Part shown: in pieces, positions 6,010 to 11,922 of the stretch
Numbering within the stretch: position 1 is the first letter of the stretch
How the letters are laid out: the number at the start of each line of letters is the position of its first letter
DNA from: Candidatus Peregrinibacteria bacterium
GTDB taxonomy: Bacteria; Patescibacteriota; Gracilibacteria; UBA1369; UBA12463
DNA: 13,772 nucleotides
Assembly (NCBI GenBank): GCA_016215735.1
Contig: JACRIA010000078.1
Span: 1 to 13,772 of the forward strand
Direction of reading: 5' to 3'
Program-made: the position numbers and the translations under genes
Notes under the pieces: generated by a model
The model's input: only the letters and a program-made list of their open reading frames with translations
Told to the model about the DNA's origin: nothing
The model's database searches: none

Positions 6010-6540
6010 ATGGCAGATCAAGGTCAAAATCCGTTTGGCAGCGCGCAAACTCCTCCTGGTGGGACAGGTATGCCTCCGGGTGGAATGGGTATGCCGCCGA
6101 CAGGAATGCCGCCTGGCGCTGGCATGCCAACGCCGCCTCCGCAAGAACCAGAAGACACAACTCCAGCGAATTTCCAGCTTGGCTCCAAGCTTCCGCCTGT
6201 TTTGAATATTCCGATTCCAGCGCACACATTGAAATTTGATGAACAAAAATTCCTCCGCCTTCTCGCAGGTTCAATTTCTCTTACGCGCGACGAGAAAAAA
6301 CGCATTATTGAATCAATTCCAAAACTCAAACAAGCGCAGATCGATGAGCTGATTAAAATTTTTGAAGAAGAAAAACGCAAATTCGCGGAATTGAGCAAAA
6401 AATACACGGAACAGTTGGACAAACTCGCGCAAAAGCATTTTGAAGACTGGATGGATTTGGAAGCATCTTTCAAACAGCAGCAAAAAAGCACGCAGGACGC
6501 GCAGAAAGCTGATGAAATCAGAAAAAAGCTGGGATTATAA
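6010..6540 (+). CDS. Hypothetical protein: Pro/Gly/Met-rich N-terminus and coiled-coil C-terminus
   Basis: A 176-aa protein of unknown function. Residues about 14-46 are a low-complexity stretch with repeated MPPGG/MPPTG/MPPGA units, probably disordered and extended. Residues about 50-75 form a linker with hydrophobic PVLNIPIP. Residues about 75-175 are strongly charged and helical, with a likely coiled coil (about 105-170, rich in K, E and Q). There is no signal peptide or membrane helix, so it is probably cytoplasmic. Such MPPGG-tailed helical proteins are, in my recollection, found among Candidate Phyla Radiation genomes without assigned function. It has its own promoter upstream and ends 24 nt before the tRNA-like element on the other strand. 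Confidence 0.8.
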   Translation: MADQGQNPFGSAQTPPGGTGMPPGGMGMPPTGMPPGAGMPTPPPQEPEDTTPANFQLGSKLPPVLNIPIPAHTLKFDEQKFLRLLAGSISLTRDEKKRIIESIPKLKQAQIDELIKIFEEEKRKFAELSKKYTEQLDKLAQKHFEDWMDLEASFKQQQKSTQDAQKADEIRKKLGL

Positions 6541-6554
6541 AATTTCTATTTAGT

Positions 6555-6644
6555 GTCGGCAGGGTGGAGCCACAGGGAGTCGAACCCTGACGGAGAAAGT
6601 ATCAGTTTCTCGCTAGCAAACCTGCTGGCCCCAACTCTGCCGAC
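6555..6644 (-). other. Outer helix extending the tRNA-like acceptor stem
   Basis: GTCGGCAG (minus strand, 6644 down to 6637) pairs perfectly with CTGCCGAC (6562 down to 6555). Two more pairs (GT with AC) lie between this helix and the 7-bp acceptor, interrupted only by one A-C mismatch and one unpaired T. Together this makes a nearly continuous helix of about 17 bp capped by the three-arm tRNA-like body. It may be a precursor helix for processing, or the RNA may not be an ordinary tRNA. Confidence 0.55.
6565..6632 (-). tRNA. Compact tRNA-like cloverleaf (Ile-GAT-like or Ser remnant)
   Basis: On the minus strand 68 nt fold as a cloverleaf. The acceptor GGGGCCA pairs with TGGCTCC (one G-U). 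The T-arm CAGGG-TTCGACT-CCCTG is canonical. A 6-bp stem GAGAAA/TTTCTC encloses a 7-nt loop CTGATAC whose middle bases read GAT (isoleucine). The variable region is only 3-4 nt and the D-arm is minimal (GCA-GGTT-TGC). CCA is not encoded: the discriminator A is followed by CCC. A second reading is possible: TTTGCTA looks like a Ser(GCT) anticodon loop and GAGAAA...TTTCTC like a class II variable arm, but then the anticodon stem does not pair and no matching 5' acceptor is found. So it is either a truly reduced tRNA or a decayed/chimeric one. The acceptor is extended by an outer 8-bp helix (6555-6562 with 6637-6644). It lies downstream of mtaB on the same strand. Confidence 0.5.
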
Positions 6645-6738
6645 GCCATAATAAAAGCAAATTAACATTAAAAATTCATAACGCAGAGTTAAATTTTTTC
6701 TGACATAACATAAAATTCGTTTATTCATTTGTTTTTTA

Positions 6739-6747
6739 TGCTATAAT
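6739..6747 (+). promoter_or_regulatory. Extended -10 promoter of a small RNA
   Basis: TGCTATAAT is a perfect extended -10 (TG-n-TATAAT). No strong -35 is visible, which extended -10 promoters tolerate. Transcription would start at about 6754, just before the predicted small RNA. Confidence 0.5.
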
Positions 6748-6753
6748 AAATAT

Positions 6754-6814
6754 AGGTATCAGTTTCTCCAGCACTGCTGGATAAATCCTCGCTCGTAAGT
6801 AGCGGGGATTTTCT
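6754..6814 (+). ncRNA. Predicted small RNA, antisense to the tRNA-like element
   Basis: A transcript of about 60 nt is bounded by the extended -10 at 6739-6747 and an intrinsic terminator. It has an unpaired 5' end containing GTATCAGTTTCTC (6756-6768), a small hairpin TCCAGC-ACT-GCTGGA (6767-6781), and the terminator hairpin. The 13-nt 5' element is repeated identically on the plus strand at 6599-6611, inside the tRNA-like gene, which is encoded on the minus strand. The small RNA is therefore a perfect 13-nt antisense of the GAGAAA-CTGATAC stem and loop. AGCA and CTGCTGG are also shared downstream in both copies, so the small RNA looks derived from a copy of the antisense strand of the tRNA-like locus. 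No start codon with an open frame is present. Confidence 0.45.
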
Positions 6815-6815
6815 T
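6783..6815 (+). terminator. Intrinsic terminator (small RNA)
   Basis: AAATCC-T-CGCT (6783-6793) pairs with AGCG-G-GGATTT (6801-6811), 11 bp including one T-G, with loop CGTAAGT, followed by a TTTTCTT tract (6809-6815). In the plus direction it has the expected T-run; on the minus strand it lacks one, so it belongs to the small RNA rather than to mtaB. Confidence 0.75.
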
Positions 6816-8133
6816 AAATTATTTTTCCTATGACATCAGTATTTTTTGTTTGCCGCAGAAGTTTTATTTTTTTGATAATATTTGCATTGAGGCTGCGCGA
6901 ATTCACATTCACTTTTATATAATTTGGAGTAAGGCCGGACCAGACGTTGTCGGCAGCGCCGCGTTTTCTTTCTTCAAACAAAACCTCATAAATTTTTCCC
7001 AAACGCGCCTTGATAAATTTCAATCGCAGTTTATCGCTCAAATTTCGCAAAATTTTTGCGCGGCGCGCTTTTATTTTCACGTCAATTTGGTCAGGCATTA
7101 CGCTTGCGGGAGTGCCGCGCCGAGGAGAATAGGGAAATACATGAATCTTCGCGAACTCAATTTTTTCGCACAGCCGAACAGTTTCTTGAAAATCTTTTTC
7201 AGTTTCGTTCGGAAAGCCGACAATTATATCAGTTGTGATCGCGGCGTCGGGCGAAAATGATTTTATGAGCCGGCAAGCTGCCGCGAATTTTTTCGTATCA
7301 TATTTTCTGCGCATTAATTCCAAAATTTTATTAGAGCCAGATTGCAAAGGAAGATGAATGTGCGGACACAACCGCTGTTCCCGCAGAAGCAGCGAAAATT
7401 TTCTATTAACACTTTCTGGTTCAATTGAGCTGATTCTTAAGCGATTTACAGCCGTGTTATCCAAAATCATACGAATTAAATCCGTGAAATCATTGACACC
7501 TCCGTCCCTCTCCAACACCCCCGTCCCTCTCCAGCTTGTAATATTTATTCCAGTTAAAACAATCTCCTTGTAGCCTTCGCTGACTTTTTGATTTATACGT
7601 TTCAAAATTTCTTTCATCGGATAACTTTTTTCTCTTCCGCGCAAAATCCGTACAATACAATACGAGCAGGAATTATTGCAGCCGTCCTGAATTTTAATAA
7701 CAGCGCGCGTGCGATTGACATTCAAATTGACCCCCGTCCCTCTCCAACACCCCCGTCCCCCTCTGATTTTTTTCAAAATTTCGCTCGGTTCAGCGGCCGC
7801 GAAATCAACTTCCGGCATGCTTTTGTAAAAATCCCGATGCGCCAAAACTCCGCATCCAAAAACAAAAATTCGCGCTTTCGAGCAACTACGTTTCAAGGCC
7901 CGAATCGCTTGCCGAGATTTTTTATCAGCTTCATTTGTAACACTGCAAGTATTAACAATATAAATATCCGGCCAGCCGTAACTATCAACAATTTTATGAC
8001 CAGCCATTTCAAGTTTTTCGCTTAATAAATCGCTTTCAGCGCGATTCGCTTTGCAGCCGAGTGTTTTAAACGCGATACGGGGACGGGGGTGGCGAACAGG
8101 GACGGGGGTGGTTTTTTTGCGCAAAATCTTCAT
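6814..8133 (-). CDS. mtaB: tRNA (t6A37) methylthiotransferase, MtaB/MiaB-like radical SAM
   Basis: A 439-aa radical SAM methylthiotransferase. The family adds a methylthio group to N6-threonylcarbamoyladenosine-37 in ANN-decoding tRNAs. The N-terminal UPF0004 domain keeps its three cluster cysteines (TLGCKANRAES C27, NTCSVTN C63, FGCGV C94). The radical SAM motif is CNNSCSYC (C152, C156, C159). The AITTDIIVGFPNET stretch lies at about 298-311 and a TRAM-like C-terminal domain at about 376-439. KTLGCKANRAES and the overall length favour MtaB over MiaB. The gene is odd: residues about 8-18, 124-137 and 201-213 are encoded by G-rich 19-nt repeat pairs that do not belong to the family, yet the frame stays open and all cluster cysteines are intact. 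A normal member would start close to IAFKTLGCKAN; here the ATG at 8133 sits just before the first repeat pair. It probably still encodes an active enzyme. Confidence 0.92.
   Translation of the reverse strand: MKILRKKTTPVPVRHPRPRIAFKTLGCKANRAESDLLSEKLEMAGHKIVDSYGWPDIYIVNTCSVTNEADKKSRQAIRALKRSCSKARIFVFGCGVLAHRDFYKSMPEVDFAAAEPSEILKKIRGGRGCWRGTGVNLNVNRTRAVIKIQDGCNNSCSYCIVRILRGREKSYPMKEILKRINQKVSEGYKEIVLTGINITSWRGTGVLERDGGVNDFTDLIRMILDNTAVNRLRISSIEPESVNRKFSLLLREQRLCPHIHLPLQSGSNKILELMRRKYDTKKFAAACRLIKSFSPDAAITTDIIVGFPNETEKDFQETVRLCEKIEFAKIHVFPYSPRRGTPASVMPDQIDVKIKARRAKILRNLSDKLRLKFIKARLGKIYEVLFEERKRGAADNVWSGLTPNYIKVNVNSRSLNANIIKKIKLLRQTKNTDVIGKII
7496..7533 (-). repeat. G-rich 19-nt tandem repeat, two units, within mtaB
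   Basis: Two adjacent 19-nt units (7496-7514 and 7515-7533), written on the minus strand as TGGAGAGGGACGGGGGTGT, differ at one base. They encode residues about 201-213 (WRGTG...RDGGV) in a loop between conserved parts of the radical SAM domain. Confidence 0.85.
7728..7765 (-). repeat. G-rich 19-nt tandem repeat, two units, within mtaB (second site)
   Basis: The same 19-nt family (7728-7746 and 7747-7765), G-rich strand on the minus strand. The second unit has diverged at its end. It encodes residues about 124-137 (RGGRGCWRGTGV) in the linker between the UPF0004 and radical SAM domains. Confidence 0.8.
8080..8111 (+). repeat. G-rich 19-nt repeat, two units, at the start of mtaB (opposite orientation)
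   Basis: GGGACGGGGGTGG occurs at 8080-8092 and again at 8099-8111, a 19-nt period, with the G-rich strand on the plus strand, opposite to the two sites inside mtaB. Four G-runs (3, 5, 3, 5) with loops of 2, 9 and 2 nt meet the sequence rule for a G-quadruplex. It encodes the basic Pro-rich N-terminus TTPVPVRHPRPR of mtaB. Confidence 0.8.
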
Positions 8134-8208
8134 ATATGTTAAAATAACATTAAATTTTAGAAATTAGTATATATTAGAAATTAGAAATTTTTACTTAACC
8201 CCTCACAA
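8134..8208. repeat. Divergent mtaB/lipoprotein intergenic region with inverted and direct repeats
   Basis: ATGTTA-AAA-TAACAT (8136-8150) is an inverted repeat just upstream of the mtaB start. TTAGAAATTAG occurs at 8157-8167 and 8174-8184, with a partial third copy from 8181. These may be binding sites or simple AT-rich duplications; no clear -35/-10 pair can be chosen for either gene. Confidence 0.4.
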
Positions 8209-8775
8209 ATGAAAAATAAACTCATCTTTTGCTTCGCCGCGATAATCTCCATCGCACTTTTACTGTTCGCGGGCTGTGCTGCAAAAACTCCGCAGGACCA
8301 GCTTCAAATAAACGAACTGGATAAACAGACATATCAAAACGCGCTTTCGGCTCAAAACTCAGAACTTTGCGGCGCGATCGAAGATAAAGATTTAAAAACA
8401 AACTGCGAAACAACAATCAAAGAACAAAAACTAAAAAATGAAATTGTCGCGGCAAAAGATGCTTCAAAATGTTCACAGCTTACAATAGAAACTTTGAAAA
8501 AAACCTGTGAGATAGAAGTAAAATCAGCAATCGAAGCAAAAAAGACAATAGAAGAAGCTCAAAAAGAAGCGCAAACCAAAAATGATTTGTTAAACCAGAT
8601 TATATCAGGAGGAAATATTGCAAAATGCGCGGATCTGAAAGAAAAAAATTTCCAGAATATTTGCAAAGATTCAATTTACTTTAATCAAGCAGTTTCCGCA
8701 AAAGACGCTGGTTTATGCAAAAAGATATCAGATAAAGAAAAACAAGTTTCCTGCGAAAACATATCAAAACTTTAA
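8209..8775 (+). CDS. Putative lipoprotein with four C-x11-C repeats
   Basis: A 188-aa predicted lipoprotein: basic start MKNK, hydrophobic segment (about 5-20) and lipobox LFAGC with lipidation at C23. The mature part contains eight cysteines in four pairs: C54/C66, C88/C100, C140/C152 and C170/C182, each with exactly 11 residues between. The surrounding units share a pattern of (A/G)-x-D/N-x-S/A-x-L/K-C, then I/L and K/D-rich residues, then C. Each is probably a helix-turn-helix clamped by a disulphide, outside the membrane. Between the second and third pairs is a charged coiled-coil-like segment (about 103-130). I know no named domain with this spacing (CHCH proteins use C-x9-C), so the function is unknown; surface binding or adhesion is a guess. 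Start ATG 8209, no Shine-Dalgarno sequence. Confidence 0.8.
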   Translation: MKNKLIFCFAAIISIALLLFAGCAAKTPQDQLQINELDKQTYQNALSAQNSELCGAIEDKDLKTNCETTIKEQKLKNEIVAAKDASKCSQLTIETLKKTCEIEVKSAIEAKKTIEEAQKEAQTKNDLLNQIISGGNIAKCADLKEKNFQNICKDSIYFNQAVSAKDAGLCKKISDKEKQVSCENISKL

Positions 8776-9890
8776 GGCTTTGCGCATGCGGCTTTAACTT
8801 TGACTGTGGTGGCAAAACCATTTTGGTTCAAAACAAGTAACTCGCAAGAGCCGGCTGATTTATTATTCCACATTTTATACACTCTTGTTCCCTGCGGCTC
8901 TGATGAACACGATAATGGATAATAACCATTAGCAGTATTGCACACGGCAGATATGTTTGCCACAGATCCGTCTGTTACGTTTTTACTTGTCGTTACTTCA
9001 ACATAATCAAAATAATTAGTGCCATCGCGCATTAATTTTCCACCTCCTTTAACATCAACATTACCGTAAACCCTTAAATTTTCCCCAATTTCTACAGGTC
9101 TATTAGGTTCTAGCGCATTATAAGAAGAATTTTTTATCTCACCAAATACATCTAAATTATCAGCGATTTTAAGGATTCCAGACATACTTTTGATAGTACC
9201 ATTTATCTTTACATCATCCATAATATAAAGAGGCAGGTCTACGGGTGAACCGCCAGAAGTTGTAACGTCGTCATTTTTTAAAGAACCAGTCACGCTCAAT
9301 TCATCGTCAATTTTCACAGCGCCGTAATTCGCAGTGCCGGTATTTTTTATTATACCTTGGGCATCGACATCACCGTTAAACCTAGCTTTACCAGCAACTT
9401 GAAGATTATAATCAGTTAATTGGCCGCCAACAGAAAGACCTTTAAAGGCTTGAAGAACATCTTTCATAGTGACGCCGCCATTAAAAAGCGCACCGCCAGT
9501 TTCAAGGCTTGTTGTAACCAATTTATCATCTATTTGCACATTGCCCCCGTTTTTACTTGTTGAATTTTTAATGACGCCGCCATGCATATCTATATTGCCG
9601 GTAGCATTATCCAAATGCAGACTGTCGCCAATATCTAGTTTGTCGCTAATCGTGACATTTCCATTTGGATTTGATATGGCGCCTTCTAATTCGGCCAGCC
9701 CCTTTACTTTCAATCCCGAAAAATTCGGCACAACATTGCCTTGCGGAGGATTTGTTACAGCGCCCGCGAAATTCAGCGCAGTCACAAACAGCAGAATAAT
9801 ACTCGCCGCGACAATAAGCGCGGCTAGATGCCAAATAGCGCGATTATCATTGATGCGCGTGATAGTAAAATGAGGTTTTTGGATTTTCAT
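8772..9890 (-). CDS. Membrane-anchored repeat protein, bactofilin-like beta repeats
   Basis: A 372-aa surface-type protein of unknown function. After a charged start, residues about 21-44 form one hydrophobic signal/anchor helix. Residues about 55-290 contain short repeated units such as VTISDKLDIGDSL, VQIDDKLVTTSL, VKIDDELSVTGSL, LKIADNLDVFGEI and VEIGENLRVYGNV, spaced unevenly. This is the spacing of a right-handed beta-helix, as in bactofilins and polymer-forming proteins. A separate C-terminal part (about 295-372) has four cysteines (C317, C328, C349, C369) and may be a small disulphide-linked domain. The ATG at 9890 is preferred. TATAAT on the minus strand (9929 to 9924) would start RNA at about 9917, after the upstream in-frame ATG at 9920, giving a leader of about 27 nt. 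The stop overlaps the lipoprotein stop at 8772-8775, tail to tail. Confidence 0.75.
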   Translation of the reverse strand: MKIQKPHFTITRINDNRAIWHLAALIVAASIILLFVTALNFAGAVTNPPQGNVVPNFSGLKVKGLAELEGAISNPNGNVTISDKLDIGDSLHLDNATGNIDMHGGVIKNSTSKNGGNVQIDDKLVTTSLETGGALFNGGVTMKDVLQAFKGLSVGGQLTDYNLQVAGKARFNGDVDAQGIIKNTGTANYGAVKIDDELSVTGSLKNDDVTTSGGSPVDLPLYIMDDVKINGTIKSMSGILKIADNLDVFGEIKNSSYNALEPNRPVEIGENLRVYGNVDVKGGGKLMRDGTNYFDYVEVTTSKNVTDGSVANISAVCNTANGYYPLSCSSEPQGTRVYKMWNNKSAGSCELLVLNQNGFATTVKVKAACAKP

Positions 9891-9923
9891 TTTATTTTTG
9901 TTATGTGTTTTTGATTTCATATC

Positions 9924-9952
9924 ATTATAGCAAAAAAGCGGCATTTGCGCAA
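9924..9952 (-). promoter_or_regulatory. Promoter of the bactofilin-like surface gene
   Basis: On the minus strand TTGCGC (9952-9947), 17-nt spacer, TATAAT (9929-9924). It decides the start codon: the ATG at 9920 would lie at or upstream of +1, so the ATG at 9890 is used. Confidence 0.7.
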
Positions 9953-9961
9953 GGCTGAAAT

Positions 9962-10037
9962 GGGGGACGGGGGTAAAAAATGGACAATGGGAATTTCTTT
10001 TGAGCTCAAATGCTGCGCAAAGCCACCCCCGCCCCCG
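9962..10037. repeat. Inverted G-rich repeats between two divergent surface-gene promoters
   Basis: GGGGGACGGGGGT (9962-9974) and ACCCCCGCCCCCG (10025-10037) are inverted copies with two mismatches, related to the repeat family in mtaB. Each lies just outside one of the two divergent -35 elements (10 nt and 7 nt away). Between them is a 12-nt palindrome TTTGAGCTCAAA (9999-10010). This may be a regulatory module or a remnant of a small mobile repeat. Confidence 0.6.
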
Positions 10038-10043
10038 TTGTGC

Positions 10044-10072
10044 TTGCCTCACAACCAAAAATATGTTATAAT
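10044..10072 (+). promoter_or_regulatory. Promoter of the MopE-like gene
   Basis: TTGCCT (10044-10049), 17-nt spacer, TATAAT (10067-10072), with an extended -10 (TGTTATAAT). The start at about 10079 gives a leader of about 19 nt before the ATG at 10098. Confidence 0.75.
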
Positions 10073-10097
10073 TTAGAAAGCAAAATAAAAACAAATT

Positions 10098-11810
10098 ATG
10101 AGCCATCTTTCAAAACGAAAAATAGCGCTTGCGTTTGCGGCTTGCGTAATAATCGGCGCGTTTGCGGTAATCAGTTTATTCGCGACAAAAATTCATAAAG
10201 CTGAAGCGCTAAGCATAGAGTGTTTGCCTTTTAAAGGAATTACAACAGCAGTTTTGATGAACAGCATCGCGAATTCGGGAATTACAGATTTCAGCAATAC
10301 GTCGGACAGTAAAGATATAACAATCAGTGGCAAAAAAATCCGTTCAGGTATTTTGCTAAGCAGCGCCGACAGGGCCTGCGCGGAAAAACAAATAGACGCA
10401 AACGGACAATTCAGCGGATATAAATTAAAAGGAATCGAATGGAACGATAATCTCGGGCCCATCAGTTTTGCGTGCGAAGACGGCCTTAACAGAATCCACA
10501 CTTGTTATAAAGACGAGCCAGCGCACCAAGTTATAATTGACAAAAACGGCGCTTTCAGCGGCCAGACATGGAGTCCGCAAATCGGATTAATAAATTCTTC
10601 AGGCACAGCAGGCGATTCCAGCATTCCTTTTCAGCTAAGACTTGCTCTTAGTAAAATCGGAGCAGATTCTTACGCGCCGATCGGAGGAGGAGGGGGTCAA
10701 TGGGCGTGGTCAGACAGAGTCGGCTGGATAGATTTCTCAGGCGTTTCATTTCCATGGACAGGCGCGGCAGAACAGCATGACATAGACAATGATGGCTATT
10801 GCGCGATAGGAGACGGAGCCGCAGTATGTTTCGCTCCGCCAAAAAAAGGAAGCGGCGACTGCAATGATAATATTGCGGCAATAAATCCAGGCGCGGCAGA
10901 TCCGTGCGGAGACGGTATAGATCAAAATTGTGATGGACAAGATGCGTGCGGAGGAGGCACGGACACCGATAGTGACGGCGTGAGTCCGCCGTTCGATTGC
11001 GATGACAATGATCCAAATATATATCCCGGCGCGCCTGAAGATATGTGTGCCACAGTAGATATGAATTGCGACGGCAAAATACCGGAACCATGCGTTACGC
11101 TTTCAGGAACTTATATTTGCGCAGAGCAGCAATCATCAGGCAACATAAAATCGCAGGAAACAGCGCAAGCCACATTCTCCGACAATAAAAAAATAATCCT
11201 GCGCAATGTTGAAAAAGTAAAAGCAACAATCGGAGTAGATTATAATCCACCGAATTTCGATTCTGACCAGCAGCAAATATTCTATTACGAAAATTCAATT
11301 ACAATAGCGCCAACAGGCGATTTGACAAAAAAACAAACAATCATAGTTGAAGGAGGGGATATTTATATAGATACAAATATCACCGGCGAGCAGATCGGCC
11401 TTATTGCTTTGAAAAACGAATTTGGTTCCGGCGGCAAAATTTATATAAAAAACACGGTTACAAATATTAAAGCGCAGATTTTTGCTGACGACGGTGTATA
11501 TAGTTATAAAAACACTTCAACGCCGCTTGATATAAATAACGGAGATTTGTATAGACAGCTTGTAATTGAAGGAACAATTTCATCCGCGAATAATACGCGC
11601 GAAGTTCCCAATGCCGGAGATTACGCGCCAGCATCCTTTAGCTGTTTAAGGACAATAAAAACGCCCGGCCCTTCGAACGACATTCCGACTGCGACTGCGA
11701 CTCCGGCCAAACCAAAAAATAAAGCCGTATTTCTCGACTACACCGCGCCTTCTCCTGATCTGCCTGTTTTCAGTGGATTTTCTGGAATGGGCGTGAGCCA
11801 AGGCAACTAA
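10098..11810 (+). CDS. Secreted MopE-like metal-binding-motif protein
   Basis: A 570-aa exported protein. Residues about 8-30 are a signal/anchor segment. Three variants of a F-S-G-x-x-W-S/N-x-x-x-G-W-I-x-F repeat occur, at about 105-126, 152-167 and 202-214 (best: WSDRVGWIDF), a motif I recall from other Candidate Phyla Radiation surface proteins. Residues about 227-326 hold MopE-type motifs: DIDNDGYC (228-235), DCNDN...INPGA (254-266), DGIDQNCDG (272-280), DTDSDG (289-294), DCDDNDPNIYPGA (300-312) and MNCDG (322-326). In the family these Asp-rich, Cys-linked loops resemble calcium-binding loops. Residues about 335-500 are beta-rich (GGDIYIDTNITG, GGKIYIKNT). The end is Ser/Thr/Pro-rich (about 520-560). 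A glycine run (196-200) acts as a linker. It is divergent from the bactofilin-like gene and upstream of the pilin cluster. Adhesive or structural, by inference. Confidence 0.85.
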   Translation: MSHLSKRKIALAFAACVIIGAFAVISLFATKIHKAEALSIECLPFKGITTAVLMNSIANSGITDFSNTSDSKDITISGKKIRSGILLSSADRACAEKQIDANGQFSGYKLKGIEWNDNLGPISFACEDGLNRIHTCYKDEPAHQVIIDKNGAFSGQTWSPQIGLINSSGTAGDSSIPFQLRLALSKIGADSYAPIGGGGGQWAWSDRVGWIDFSGVSFPWTGAAEQHDIDNDGYCAIGDGAAVCFAPPKKGSGDCNDNIAAINPGAADPCGDGIDQNCDGQDACGGGTDTDSDGVSPPFDCDDNDPNIYPGAPEDMCATVDMNCDGKIPEPCVTLSGTYICAEQQSSGNIKSQETAQATFSDNKKIILRNVEKVKATIGVDYNPPNFDSDQQQIFYYENSITIAPTGDLTKKQTIIVEGGDIYIDTNITGEQIGLIALKNEFGSGGKIYIKNTVTNIKAQIFADDGVYSYKNTSTPLDINNGDLYRQLVIEGTISSANNTREVPNAGDYAPASFSCLRTIKTPGPSNDIPTATATPAKPKNKAVFLDYTAPSPDLPVFSGFSGMGVSQGN

Positions 11811-11887
11811 AAATTTGAACTTTGCGCTAACAGCGATAAAAAACCACTGATTCAACAAAACAGCGCGAGAGATTTTTCAAAGGTTTC

Positions 11888-11916
11888 TTAACTTTGCGTT
11901 CGCGAAATGCTAAAAT
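11888..11916 (+). promoter_or_regulatory. Promoter giving a leaderless FimT-like transcript
   Basis: TTAACT (11888-11893), 17-nt spacer, TAAAAT (11911-11916), then AGATCT and the ATG at 11923. The six-nt gap between -10 and ATG places +1 at the A of the start codon, the same geometry as for the glycosyltransferase gene. The rest of 11811-11922 holds no gene. Confidence 0.6.
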
Positions 11917-11922
11917 AGATCT

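Noticed and set aside
6565..6632. 3' part of a tmRNA
   Set aside because: The T-arm and GGCTCCA end resemble a tmRNA 3' end, but a matching 5' acceptor strand lies only 68 nt away, leaving no room for a tag-coding region.
7496..7765. CRISPR or ordinary minisatellite in mtaB
   Set aside because: Units are only 19 nt, directly adjacent, without spacers, and occur as isolated pairs at separate sites in both orientations, which fits a short mobile-type repeat better.
7588..8025. Open frame opposite mtaB
   Set aside because: It is antisense to conserved mtaB coding sequence and has no recognisable protein features.
9891..10106. N-terminal extension of the bactofilin-like protein
   Set aside because: The frame is open, but the promoter lies inside it and the extra residues do not look like a signal sequence; the start at 9890 gives a good anchor helix.
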